Assembly: GCF_002845985.1 (NCBI RefSeq)
Contig: NZ_PDFK01000002.1
Coordinates: forward strand, 682,001-746,000
Origin: Lysinibacillus fusiformis
GTDB lineage: Bacteria > Bacillota > Bacilli > Bacillales_A > Planococcaceae
DNA: 64,000 nt
Direction of reading: 5' to 3'
Numbering within the stretch: the first letter of the stretch is position 1; the number at the start of each line of letters is the position of its first letter. The translations under genes were made by a program, and so were the position numbers. Below the pieces are notes generated by a model. The model was given only the letters and a program-made list of their open reading frames with translations, made no database searches and was not told the DNA's origin. Below, piece after piece: positions 24,214 through 35,582 of the stretch.

Positions 24214-25038
24214 TTAAGCTAATATGCCTTCTATAATGGAACGAATTCCTAATAATAATAAAATAATCCTTAGGGCGAGTACAAGCGTATCTGATTTAAT
24301 TCTTTTATTTAATGCCGCCCCCAATTTTGCCCCAATATAGGCCCCTGGAATAACAGGGATTGTATAGAGCCACGGCACATGTCCGAAGTAAATATGGCTT
24401 GAGGAATTTACAATGGACGTTAAAAACACCATAAACATCGATGTTGCCACTGCGACATGTGGTGGAAATAAAAACAAAATAATCATTGCTGGTACAATCA
24501 TCGAGCCACCACCAATGCCGAACAGCCCAGAAGCAAAGCCAATACCAAATGTTAATATAAAGGCAAACCAAATAGGATAGCCATATATAAAGGTATTGCC
24601 CTCAGAGTCTGTAAATTCTTGTTGCGTACCATTTTTCACAAACCATTTTACTGGCTTCAACTTGTCACGGACAAGCAAAATGATTGATAAAATAATAAGC
24701 AGAATACCAAAATATAAATTGAAGGATGGTAAGTCTAATCCTTTATTGACCCAAGCTCCAAGAATCGTTCCTGGAATACTTCCAAGAAAAAATATAAAGC
24801 CACTTTTATAATCCACCGTTTTGGATTTCATATAGCTTAATGTGGAGGCTAGCCCTGTAAAGATCATCATAACAACTGATAAACCCACTACTTTTTGAGG
24901 CGTAATATCTGGAATCATTCCTAGATTTAAACCAATATATAAGGTTGCTGGTACTAAAACGATACCACCACCTAGCCCAACCAATGAGCCAATTAGACCC
25001 GCCAATAGTGCAATGATAACTAATAAAATAAATTCCAT
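24214..25038 (-). CDS. yunE: TSUP (TauE/SafE) family membrane transporter (YunE)
   Basis: This 274-residue protein has about eight hydrophobic helices and the family repeats GSLVGLGGGIVLVPATLYIG near the N-terminus and ASGLFGIGGGSMIVPAMIIL in the middle. TSUP proteins are thought to move sulfite, sulfonates or related anions. The ATG shares a base with the yunF stop (TAATG). With siroheme and sulfite genes elsewhere in the window, sulfite export is an attractive but untested role. Confidence 0.9.
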   Translation of the reverse strand: MEFILLVIIALLAGLIGSLVGLGGGIVLVPATLYIGLNLGMIPDITPQKVVGLSVVMMIFTGLASTLSYMKSKTVDYKSGFIFFLGSIPGTILGAWVNKGLDLPSFNLYFGILLIILSIILLVRDKLKPVKWFVKNGTQQEFTDSEGNTFIYGYPIWFAFILTFGIGFASGLFGIGGGSMIVPAMIILFLFPPHVAVATSMFMVFLTSIVNSSSHIYFGHVPWLYTIPVIPGAYIGAKLGAALNKRIKSDTLVLALRIILLLLGIRSIIEGILA

Positions 25039-25895
25039 TATAGTTCCCCTTCAAACATGTTTAATTGTTTAGGCGCTAGTCCAACATCTTTAATATTCAA
25101 CATGTCTTGTAGCTCCTTTGCATTTTTCGCTGCATGATTACCTGAATTATTATTAAATAATACGAAGAGTTCATTGACCTCTTTTTCAAGCTTTTGCATG
25201 CTATGCCCAAGCTGTTGTAATTCTTCTTTATTATAATCATATAAAAAGCGAACTTTACGCCAATTTTCAGCATTCCCTGTGTTGCGCCATCCATGGATAT
25301 TGCGACCATGGATACGGATAAGTGCTTTACTCGCCGTCACTACAGGATAGAAGGGGACTGAACCTACACCAGCCTGTGGTTCATCACAAATCGTATGAAT
25401 AAATTGATGTTCACGTAAAAAATCCATCGTCTGCTGTACGACATTTTCTGCATACCATGTTTGATTTCGAAACTCAATAGCTACTTCAAAATCCTTGAGC
25501 TGCTGCCGTATATACAATAAATATTGTACATTTTTTGCCTGGCAATCAAACCACGGTGGAAATTGTGCTAATACCATTGCTAGCTTTCCATAACGTTTAA
25601 ATTCATTCGCACATTCGATAAAAGCATTGAACATATCATTTTTTGTTTCAAAAGGTATATCACCACGCAAATGGCCAGTCATACCTTGGTACGCCTTTAC
25701 AACAAAACGAAAATTTTCGGGTGTATCCTCACACCATTTACGAACATGCTCCTTGGACGGGATGGCGTAAAAAGACGTATCGACTTCGACCGTTAAAAAA
25801 TGACCTGTATAATCAAATAATTTATCTTTTGAGGTAGTCACTCCACTAGAAAGTGAAGGGTGATCGCCCCAACCGGTTAATCCAACTACAATCAT
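25038..25895 (-). CDS. yunF: DUF72 family protein (YunF)
   Basis: This 285-residue TIM-barrel-like protein shows the DUF72 segments VGLTGWGDHPSL, FLTVEVDTSFYAIP, FRFVVKAYQGMTGH, VAIEFRNQTWYAENV and FVLFNNNSGNHAAKNA. It matches B. subtilis YunF. No biochemical function is established. GAGGAGGGTG chooses the ATG at 25895 over an upstream ATG. It is the first gene of a yunF-yunE-yunD-HDGYP-yunB series on the minus strand. Confidence 0.9.
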   Translation of the reverse strand: MIVVGLTGWGDHPSLSSGVTTSKDKLFDYTGHFLTVEVDTSFYAIPSKEHVRKWCEDTPENFRFVVKAYQGMTGHLRGDIPFETKNDMFNAFIECANEFKRYGKLAMVLAQFPPWFDCQAKNVQYLLYIRQQLKDFEVAIEFRNQTWYAENVVQQTMDFLREHQFIHTICDEPQAGVGSVPFYPVVTASKALIRIHGRNIHGWRNTGNAENWRKVRFLYDYNKEELQQLGHSMQKLEKEVNELFVLFNNNSGNHAAKNAKELQDMLNIKDVGLAPKQLNMFEGEL

Positions 25896-26013
25896 GTGAC
25901 ACCCTCCTCTATGTACATAATCATAGCACACAGTATGATACTAGAAATAAACATCATGTAAAAAATATCGCATTCTTTTGTACATTCAAAATGAAGGTTT
26001 GTCTCTTATATGC

Positions 26014-26056
26014 AAAAGAAAAAGCATGAGTCCATATACCCTTGAACTCATGCTAC
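26014..26056 (-). terminator. Intrinsic terminator of the siderophore-binding protein gene
   Basis: AGCATGAGT/ACTCATGCT (26023-26031 with 26046-26054) is a perfect 9-bp stem. TTTTCTTTTG follows on the minus strand. Confidence 0.85.
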
Positions 26057-26072
26057 TTAATTGGGCTACCTA

Positions 26073-27068
26073 TTATTTCACAAGATTTTGTTGGATAGCC
26101 TCTAAAAACTTAATTCGGCTATAAGCTGGGCCACCTTCCATTAATGGATCAAGTACATTGACAAACACTTGGTCATTTTTAAAGGCATTAATATTTTGGA
26201 TGATTGGATTGTTTTTAAAGTCTTCTAAAGCATTTGGTGCATCCGCATTTTCATCTGTTGAAAACTGTACAAATAAATAATCAGGGTTCATATCTGCCAG
26301 TTGTTCCACAGAAATGGCTTCTTGTGCTTTTGCTTTCGCAACTTCATCAGGCACTGCTAAACCGAGTTCTCCATAAAGAACAGCATTTAAAAATACTTCT
26401 TTTGGATAAACATAAGCCTGTCCACCACGAATACGAACAGCAGCTACTTTTTTATCTTGTAGTTTCTCAGTTAACGTCGTTTTAGCAGCTTCAATATCTG
26501 CCTTATATGTAGCTAAGATTTTCTCTGCATCTGCTTGCTTACCTGTTAATTCAGCTAATAAGTTTAAATTAGACTCCCAGTTTGTCGATATATGCGACAC
26601 TAAAATAGTAGGAGCGATTTTCTCTAATTTACTTTGTACTTCTTCTGGGAACTTTGTTGAACCTAAAATGACATCAGGATCTAATTCTAATATTTTTTCA
26701 AAATTTGGTTTGATTTTCTCACCAATTGATTCTGCTTTGTCTGTTACAGAAGCATATAGCTCAGGGAACTTGCCACCAATAGCAATAGCTCCTACTGGAT
26801 GAACATCAAGAACAACCATATCCTCCATCGCTTCCATAGCACCTGTTACAACAATTCTTTCGACCTTTTCTGGTACTTCATAGCTTTCACCAAGATATTC
26901 AATTGTTCTCGTACCATCTTCATTTGTAGATTCATCTTTTGTTTGCGTTGCTTCTTCTTTTGGCGTATCTGTGGATGTTTCCTCTTCCGTAGTCTTTTTC
27001 TCACTACATGCAGCTAGGATCAGCATAAATAATGCGATGACACTAATAAATAGAAACTTCTTTTTCAT
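26073..27068 (-). CDS. Iron-siderophore ABC transporter substrate-binding lipoprotein
   Basis: This 331-residue lipoprotein has signal MKKKFLFISVIALFMLILAA with lipobox LAAC, then an acidic low-complexity linker (residues about 25-55). A type-III periplasmic-binding domain follows with ERIVVTGAMEAMEDMVVL, KILELDPDVILGS and MNPDYLFVQF. It resembles FhuD/YxeB-type hydroxamate-siderophore receptors. No permease or ATPase gene is adjacent, so it must share components encoded elsewhere. GGAG with a 10-base spacer favours ATG at 27068 over TTG at 27074. A Fur box lies about 105 bases upstream. Confidence 0.9.
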   Translation of the reverse strand: MKKKFLFISVIALFMLILAACSEKKTTEEETSTDTPKEEATQTKDESTNEDGTRTIEYLGESYEVPEKVERIVVTGAMEAMEDMVVLDVHPVGAIAIGGKFPELYASVTDKAESIGEKIKPNFEKILELDPDVILGSTKFPEEVQSKLEKIAPTILVSHISTNWESNLNLLAELTGKQADAEKILATYKADIEAAKTTLTEKLQDKKVAAVRIRGGQAYVYPKEVFLNAVLYGELGLAVPDEVAKAKAQEAISVEQLADMNPDYLFVQFSTDENADAPNALEDFKNNPIIQNINAFKNDQVFVNVLDPLMEGGPAYSRIKFLEAIQQNLVK

Positions 27069-27174
27069 TGACAATAATCTCCTTTAAATTGTTATCGTTA
27101 TGACAAACAGCTATGTCATCTGGCATATTGAAGCATTGAACATGAAATTATTTTATCAGCTCCTACTTTTCAAT

Positions 27175-27195
27175 TGATATTGATTCTCATTATCA
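27175..27195. promoter_or_regulatory. Fur box
   Basis: TGATATTGATTCTCATTATC plus A is close to the Fur inverted repeat; on the minus strand it reads TGATAATGAGAATCAATATC then A. It precedes the siderophore receptor gene and predicts iron repression. Confidence 0.8.
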
Positions 27196-27252
27196 TTTTA
27201 GTATGTAATCATCCAAAAATCCAGTATTATTTTAATATATTACAAAAATCCA

Positions 27253-27280
27253 TTTATGATCTGATATATCAGATCATAAA
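27253..27280. promoter_or_regulatory. 28-bp perfect palindrome
   Basis: TTTATGATCTGATA at 27253-27266 is followed directly by its exact reverse complement TATCAGATCATAAA to 27280. It has no loop, lies between the Fur box and the suf terminator, and overlaps neither stem. It may be an operator for an unidentified dimeric regulator, or help end transcription. Confidence 0.6.
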
Positions 27281-27282
27281 AA

Positions 27283-27317
27283 AGCCCCTAGTCACAAGTT
27301 TTACTGTGACTAGGGGT
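27283..27317 (-). terminator. Intrinsic terminator of the suf operon
   Basis: CCCCTAGTCACA/TGTGACTAGGGG (27285-27296 with 27305-27316) is a perfect 12-bp stem. The minus strand continues with a T run. Confidence 0.9.
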
Positions 27318-27327
27318 GGTAAGTTAA

Positions 27328-28725
27328 TTACCCGATAGACCCTTCCATCTCGAATTTAATCAGACGGTTCATTTCTACTGCGTATTCCATTGGTAGTTCT
27401 TTTGTGAATGGCTCGATGAAGCCCATTACAATCATTTCTGTCGCTTCTTCTTCAGAAATTCCGCGAGACATTAAGTAGAATAATTGCTCTTCAGATACTT
27501 TTGAAACTTTTGCTTCATGCTCTAAAGAAACATTATCATTTAAGATCTCGTTGTACGGAATTGTATCAGAAGTCGATTGATTGTCCATGATCAGTGTGTC
27601 ACATTCGATGTTCGCACGTGCACCACTAGCTTTAGGACCAAAACGAACTTGTCCCATATAAGTTACCTTACCACCTTGTTTAGCAATCGATTTCGATACG
27701 ATTGTTGAAGATGTGTTTGGTGCCATATGGATCATTTTTGCGCCAGCATGTTGGTGCTGTCCTTTACCTGCTAATGCAATGGATAATGTCATACCACGAG
27801 CACCTTCACCTTTCAGGATACATGCTGGGTATTTCATTGTTAACTTAGAACCGATGTTACCATCAATCCATTCCATTGTACCGTTTTCTTCAACAACTGT
27901 ACGTTTCGTTACAAGATTGTAAACGTTATTCGCCCAGTTTTGAATCGTTGTATAACGGCAATAAGCATCTTTACGTACAACAATTTCTACAACTGCAGAG
28001 TGTAAAGAGTTTGTTGTATAAACAGGTGCTGTACAACCCTCAACATAATGTACGTGTGCACCCTCGTCCACGATAATTAATGTACGTTCGAATTGACCCA
28101 TGTTTTCAGAGTTAATACGGAAGTAAGCTTGTAATGGTGTTTCTACTTTTACACCTGGTGGTACATAGATAAATGATCCACCTGACCATACAGCTGAGTT
28201 TAATGCAGCAAATTTATTGTCCGTGTAAGGAATTACTTTGCCCCAATATTGTTTGAAAATATCTTCGTTTTCACGTAAAGCTGAGTCAGTATCTTTGAAC
28301 ACAATACCAAGATCTTCAAGGTCTTTTTTCATGTTGTGATAAACTACCTCAGACTCATATTGTGCTGATACACCAGCAAGATATTTTTGTTCTGCTTCTG
28401 GAATACCTAATTTATCAAATGTAGCTTTGATTTCATCAGGCACTTCATCCCATGATCGTTGTGTAGCTTCTGATGGTTTTACGTAGTACGTAATTTCATC
28501 AAAATCTAAATCTCCAAGATCGCCACCCCATTGTGGCATTGGTTTTGTATAAAATGTTTCAAGTGCTTTTAAGCGGTACTCAAGCATCCACTCTGGCTCT
28601 TGTTTCATATTTGAAATTTCACGGACGATTTCTTCAGTTAAACCACGTTTTGAACGGAAAATTGATACGTCCTTGTCATGGAATCCGTATTTGTAATCGC
28701 CGATATCAGGCATTTTTTTAGCCAT
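27328..28725 (-). CDS. sufB: Fe-S assembly scaffold SufB
   Basis: This 465-residue protein is the catalytic scaffold of the SufBCD complex, where Fe-S clusters are built. It shows [58 protein letters not shown] and [25 protein letters not shown] precedes the ATG at 28725, and length equals that of B. subtilis SufB; the longer ORF from 28770 has no support. It is the last gene of the operon and is separated from sufU by a strong hairpin. Confidence 0.96.
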   Translation of the reverse strand: MAKKMPDIGDYKYGFHDKDVSIFRSKRGLTEEIVREISNMKQEPEWMLEYRLKALETFYTKPMPQWGGDLGDLDFDEITYYVKPSEATQRSWDEVPDEIKATFDKLGIPEAEQKYLAGVSAQYESEVVYHNMKKDLEDLGIVFKDTDSALRENEDIFKQYWGKVIPYTDNKFAALNSAVWSGGSFIYVPPGVKVETPLQAYFRINSENMGQFERTLIIVDEGAHVHYVEGCTAPVYTTNSLHSAVVEIVVRKDAYCRYTTIQNWANNVYNLVTKRTVVEENGTMEWIDGNIGSKLTMKYPACILKGEGARGMTLSIALAGKGQHQHAGAKMIHMAPNTSSTIVSKSIAKQGGKVTYMGQVRFGPKASGARANIECDTLIMDNQSTSDTIPYNEILNDNVSLEHEAKVSKVSEEQLFYLMSRGISEEEATEMIVMGFIEPFTKELPMEYAVEMNRLIKFEMEGSIG

Positions 28726-28771
28726 CGTTTCTCCTCCGTTCACTGAGATGTATTTTCTCCAGGTATTCAAC

Positions 28772-28817
28772 CCTTGTCTTGGATGAAAGCCATGTCGCTT
28801 TCATCCAAGCAACAAGG
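28772..28817 (-). promoter_or_regulatory. Strong hairpin between sufU and sufB
   Basis: A perfect 13-bp stem CTTGGATGAAAGC/GCTTTCATCCAAG (28778-28790 with 28797-28809) has a 6-base loop. After a 2-base bulge it is extended by CCTTGT/ACAAGG (28772-28777 with 28812-28817). No T run follows, so it is more likely an mRNA processing or stability element than a terminator. Confidence 0.7.
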
Positions 28818-28826
28818 ATGTAAGAT

Positions 28827-31778
<2,952 letters not shown>

Positions 31779-31796
31779 GCTAGTTCGTCCTCCTTC

Positions 31797-32576
31797 TTAT
31801 GCTTCTTGTTCTTCTGCTTCTTCTTCGATACCTAATTCTTTTTTAATCCAATCATAGCCTTCTGCTTCTAAGCGTTGTGCAAGCTCTGCACCACCAGATT
31901 TTACAACACGTCCTTGCATCATTACGTGTACATGATCTGGAGTAATGTAGTTTAATAGACGTTGATAGTGTGTGATCATTAAGCAACCAAAGCCTTCACC
32001 GCGCATTGCGTTAATGCCTTTTGATACTACTTTTAATGCATCAATATCAAGTCCAGAGTCAATTTCGTCTAAAATGGCAAATGTTGGTTTAATCATCATT
32101 AATTGAAGAATCTCATTACGTTTTTTCTCACCGCCAGAGAAACCTTCATTTAAATAACGTTGAGCCATATCTTCATGCATTTCTAGGAAATCCATATTTT
32201 TATCTAATTCACGAATAAATTTCATTAATGAAATTTCATCGCCTTCTTCACGACGCGCATTAATCGCCGAACGTAAGAAATCAGCATTTGTTACACCAGC
32301 AATTTCTGATGGATATTGCATTGCTAGGAATAAACCAGCTTGAGCACGCTCGTCCACTTCCATTTCAAGTACATCTTCGCCATCAAGCTCTACAGTACCT
32401 GAAGTGACTTCATATTTAGGATGACCCATAATTGCAGAAGCTAGTGTCGATTTACCAGTTCCGTTTGGTCCCATGATTGCGTGAATTTCATTTGTATTAA
32501 TTGTAAGATTTACGCCTTTTAAAATCTCTTTCCCGTCGATCGCAACGTGAAGATCTTTAATAACTAAAGTTGACAT
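31797..32576 (-). CDS. sufC: Fe-S assembly ATPase SufC
   Basis: This 259-residue ABC-type ATPase powers SufBCD. Walker A is GPNGTGKSTL, the signature is GFSGGEKKRNEILQL, Walker B is FAILDEIDSGLD, and the H-loop is MITHYQR. GGAGG with a 7-base spacer gives the ATG at 32576; the ORF extends upstream without support. It opens the sufC-D-S-U-B operon. Confidence 0.96.
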   Translation of the reverse strand: MSTLVIKDLHVAIDGKEILKGVNLTINTNEIHAIMGPNGTGKSTLASAIMGHPKYEVTSGTVELDGEDVLEMEVDERAQAGLFLAMQYPSEIAGVTNADFLRSAINARREEGDEISLMKFIRELDKNMDFLEMHEDMAQRYLNEGFSGGEKKRNEILQLMMIKPTFAILDEIDSGLDIDALKVVSKGINAMRGEGFGCLMITHYQRLLNYITPDHVHVMMQGRVVKSGGAELAQRLEAEGYDWIKKELGIEEEAEEQEA

Positions 32577-33102
32577 GAAAATACCTCCATAGTGTTCAGT
32601 GAATGGGTCAACCATTCCTTAATTATTATCATTCTAATCTTAACTGAAAATCGTTCTCTATGCAAACCATTTCAATTACTTTCCCATTTCTCAAATAAAA
32701 TATTGAAAAACAAAGGATTTATAAGCGTTTTCAGATTATTACTAGTTCAGCTAGACAATGAGAATAGACTTTCTTCATTTTCAATGAAATATCCCTAATT
32801 GAGAATAGATTTCATCTAGCTACATAGTGAAAACCTCTTGGAAAGTGTTAATTGTAGCGGTTTTATGACAAATTTGCATAAACAACCATAACTATACTAT
32901 AACCTATTTCATTAAAATGGAATCAATTAAAAACAAGATATTTTAGGCAAAGTTTCTTCTAGACTTCAATAACCAAATCCATCTCGCAAGATAACATAAT
33001 ATTCTAATTATTATTTTGACATTTACAATCATTTTTCATCTTAAATAATATATAATTAAGGTAAAATCAATCTTATTTTTAGATTAATAGAGGTGAATAT
33101 TT
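32577..33102. other. Divergent promoter region sufC/gltC
   Basis: This 526-base AT-rich gap holds the two divergent promoters. On the minus strand TTGATT ... TATAGT near 32925-32890 is a weak suf candidate, which would leave a long leader of about 310 bases. TTGACA at 33016-33021 and TATAAT at 33051-33056 precede gltC but are too far apart to form one promoter. No aptamer or further gene is seen. Confidence 0.4.
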
Positions 33103-34005
33103 GTGGAGTTACGTCAATTACGCTATTTTGTAGAGGTTGCTGAACGGGAGCATATTTCAGAGGCCGCGGAGCATCTTCATGTAGCCCAATCTGCCATCAG
33201 TCGGCAAATCGCAAACCTTGAAGATGAATTAGGCACGCCATTGTTCGAGCGCGTTGGTCGAAATGTGAAATTAACTCCCATTGGGAAAACATTTCTTGAG
33301 CATACCATTACAGCCTTAAAGGCCATTGATTTTGCGGCAAAGCAAGTAGAAGAATATTTGGATCCTGCCAAAGGTTCTATTAAAATTGGCTTTCCAACAA
33401 GTTTGGCTAGCTATGTTCTGCCTACTGTTATATCCGCCTTTAAACGAGAATATCCCGATTTACAATTCCAACTACGTCAAGGATCTTATCGATTTTTAAT
33501 TGATGCGGTCAAAAACCGGGAGTTAAACCTAGCCTTTTTGGGACCATTACCCCCTAAGGACGAATCCATTCAGTCCACAATTCTGTTCACTGAGAACATC
33601 GCCGCACTACTACCCGCTAATCACTCATTAGCTAAAAGGGAAAGTATTCAGCTAGCAGAGTTGAAAAACGATTTATTTGTCTTATTTCCAGATGGCTATA
33701 TATTACATAAAGTAGCTATGGATGCTTGCCGTGCTGCAGGCTTCTTACCAAATGTTATTTCAGAAGGTGAGGATTTGGATGCACTGAAAGGTTTAGTAGC
33801 TGCTGGTATAGGTGTTAGTCTATTACCTGAAAGCTCCTTATATGATTCAGCCGCTCGATTTACCGTCAAGGTTCCAATTGAATCACCCACAATACCTAGA
33901 ACTGTTGGCATTATCTCACCCGTAAATCGAGAAATCGCACCATCTGAAGCAATCTTTTTAGATTTTGTGAAACATTTCTTTTCTCGTCTTTCCCAATTCC
34001 AATAA
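33103..34005 (+). CDS. gltC: LysR-family regulator, GltC-like
   Basis: This 300-residue LysR protein closely matches B. subtilis GltC, activator of glutamate synthase (gltAB). It has MELRQLRYFVEVAEREHISE, HLHVAQSAISRQIANLEDE as the winged helix, GFPTSLASYVLPTVISAFK and VAAGIGVSLLPES. GAGGTG lies nine bases before the GTG start. In B. subtilis gltC is next to gltAB; here glutamate synthase genes are absent, so either gltAB is elsewhere or this relative has changed targets. Confidence 0.85.
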   Translation: MELRQLRYFVEVAEREHISEAAEHLHVAQSAISRQIANLEDELGTPLFERVGRNVKLTPIGKTFLEHTITALKAIDFAAKQVEEYLDPAKGSIKIGFPTSLASYVLPTVISAFKREYPDLQFQLRQGSYRFLIDAVKNRELNLAFLGPLPPKDESIQSTILFTENIAALLPANHSLAKRESIQLAELKNDLFVLFPDGYILHKVAMDACRAAGFLPNVISEGEDLDALKGLVAAGIGVSLLPESSLYDSAARFTVKVPIESPTIPRTVGIISPVNREIAPSEAIFLDFVKHFFSRLSQFQ

Positions 34006-34025
34006 AAAGGCGATGTCAATAGCAG

Positions 34026-34200
34026 AGAAAGACTTTTTGACAAGGCGAGAGGTTGATTTCCGTTCCGCCAGCATCCTTTCCAAGGGGCATCCGATGAGCC
34101 GCTTCACTCACCGCGTTCGCTCCAGGTCTCCGCTGTGACGCTAATCCCTAGGAGTGACGCTGGCTCTACTCTAATCAACCATACCGCATTTTGTCTTTCT
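34026..34200. repeat. Structured interspersed repeat (MITE-like) with terminal inverted repeats
   Basis: Nested inverted repeats bracket this 175-base stretch: AGAAAGAC/GTCTTTCT (34026-34033 with 34193-34200) and GGTTGATT/AATCAACC (34051-34058 with 34173-34180). The interior is GC-rich for this genome and contains CCGATGAGCCGCTTCACTCA and CTAATCCCTAGGAGTGACGC. I recall this GGTTGATTTCCGT ... AATCAACC pattern as a dispersed non-coding repeat in Bacillaceae genomes. There is no ORF. It immediately follows gltC and flanks the exopolysaccharide operon. Confidence 0.7.
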
Positions 34201-34216
34201 TACTAACTTAAGGAAC

Positions 34217-34254
34217 ATAGCCTATTATTAGAGAAAGGATAGGCTATTATTTTC
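34217..34254 (+). terminator. Terminator downstream of gltC and the repeat
   Basis: ATAGCCTAT/ATAGGCTAT (34217-34225 with 34239-34247) is a perfect 9-bp stem followed by TATTTT. Confidence 0.65.
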
Positions 34255-34350
34255 AATGTGAAGAAGTATTGGTCCCAACAGCCATCGATTAAATGAGTAA
34301 TGAACACCATCATTTTATTTGTGCAACCTTTATCACTTTGCAGATGAGAG

Positions 34351-34400
34351 TGGCAGACTACTTGACTCCCGTAGGATAGCATGACAGGGGGCAACTGCTT
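34351..34400. repeat. Possible degenerate fragment of the same repeat, opposite orientation
   Basis: ACTCCCGTAGGATAGCATGA followed by CAGGGGGC resembles the reverse complement of the repeat core (CTAATCCCTAGGAGTGACGC) with mismatches. It is short and alignment by eye is weak. The rest of 34255-34473 holds nothing I recognise. Confidence 0.35.
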
Positions 34401-34473
34401 TTATTCTGCACAACAGCGGCAAGCAAGTTTCCTAAAACGAAAAGCCCTTTTCACCTTTCACTTTCAATACTAT

Positions 34474-34505
34474 GAAAAAAATCGCCTGAAAAGGCGATTT
34501 TTTTG
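34474..34505 (-). terminator. Intrinsic terminator of the exopolysaccharide operon
   Basis: ATCGCC/GGCGAT (34481-34486 with 34493-34498) is flanked by A and T runs, so it can act in both directions. It lies nine bases past the GH18 gene stop. Confidence 0.8.
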
Positions 34506-34513
34506 CATGAATG

Positions 34514-35569
34514 CTATTCAATTGATTGCTCACTGATCCATTGTAAAGTTCTTGCACCTAAGCCTCCAGCACGCCATAGCACCACGTCATGATAGCTTCT
34601 TTTTTGTATATAGTTTACCCATTTTTCAAGTGTTTCTTGATCTGCATACCAAACCTCATGACTGACATTGTCATCATCTACATACGTAAAATAAACGGCC
34701 CCACTCCCCTTATCACGCTGCTTCACTGCATTCGTTTCAGCTAATAGTTGTTCAGCCTCAAGCTCTGTTAAAGCAACAATTTGACCTTCGGCTACCCAAT
34801 CAAAGCCTCCTGTAGCAAAGGCAATCGCTAAATCCTGATTGGACTTCTTCACTTTTCTCACTAAATCATTGAGAAAAGAGTAAGTGGCCTTCGCACCTGG
34901 ACCACTATGATAGCCATGAACATTATAGGCCATGACAGTATAGATTGGTCCATTTGGCAATTTCATATTAAATGGAAAACTTGGCTCTAGAACGACATGT
35001 AATGTCACATCCTTTTTTGAAAGAGCTTTGTACAGCTCTTTTAAAAAAAGAATGTAGTTTCGAAGGTCTTTCTGTGCTACCTTTTCATAATCAATCTCAA
35101 TGCCACTCACTTGGTATTGATCGACTACTTGCAAAATATTATTGATATGCTTTTGCCTCGCAGAAGAATCCTGCACGAGTCTATGCAAAAGCGTACTGTC
35201 CTTTTGAACAGAAGGGGCATTATCTGTTACATAATCATTGATAAGCGTTAGGATTACAGGATGGGAATCATTAAATTGTTGCTGCGTTTGTTGTAGCATG
35301 TCAATCGCATTTTCAGTTAATAATAGTTCATCTTTGCTATTAAAATAAGCACCGAAAACCCGTATATCTTGTAATCCATCTAGAGAATTTTTCACATCCT
35401 CCATCGCAGATTTATTTTGCCATTCTGGTAACCAGATGGACAATCGAAGCTTCTCCTTGTCCTTTATTCCTACCTTTGCTTCAGCTGGTGGCTCTTTACT
35501 ATTACTACAAGCAGTGATAAATAGTAGTGCTATACATATAAACAATACAAAGTTCTTCACTTGAATCAA
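34514..35569 (-). CDS. GH18-like glycoside hydrolase lipoprotein
   Basis: This 351-residue protein has a lipoprotein signal (FVLFICIALLFITACS; lipobox ITAC) and a GH18-type TIM barrel. The catalytic strand reads VSGIEIDYEKV near residue 155, matching DxxDxDxE with the first Asp replaced but the Asp-x-Glu end kept. VMAYNVHGYHSGPG and the late VVLWRAGGLGARTLQW are other GH18 landmarks. GH18 enzymes cut GlcNAc polymers. As last gene of the polysaccharide operon it may trim the polymer at the membrane surface. It is 13 bases after the preceding gene. Confidence 0.8.
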   Translation of the reverse strand: MIQVKNFVLFICIALLFITACSNSKEPPAEAKVGIKDKEKLRLSIWLPEWQNKSAMEDVKNSLDGLQDIRVFGAYFNSKDELLLTENAIDMLQQTQQQFNDSHPVILTLINDYVTDNAPSVQKDSTLLHRLVQDSSARQKHINNILQVVDQYQVSGIEIDYEKVAQKDLRNYILFLKELYKALSKKDVTLHVVLEPSFPFNMKLPNGPIYTVMAYNVHGYHSGPGAKATYSFLNDLVRKVKKSNQDLAIAFATGGFDWVAEGQIVALTELEAEQLLAETNAVKQRDKGSGAVYFTYVDDDNVSHEVWYADQETLEKWVNYIQKRSYHDVVLWRAGGLGARTLQWISEQSIE

Positions 35570-35582
35570 ATTTCACCCCGAT

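Noticed and set aside
32592..32798. 68-codon ORF in the sufC/gltC gap
   Set aside because: No RBS, hydrophobic AT-driven translation, lies in the suf leader on the opposite strand.
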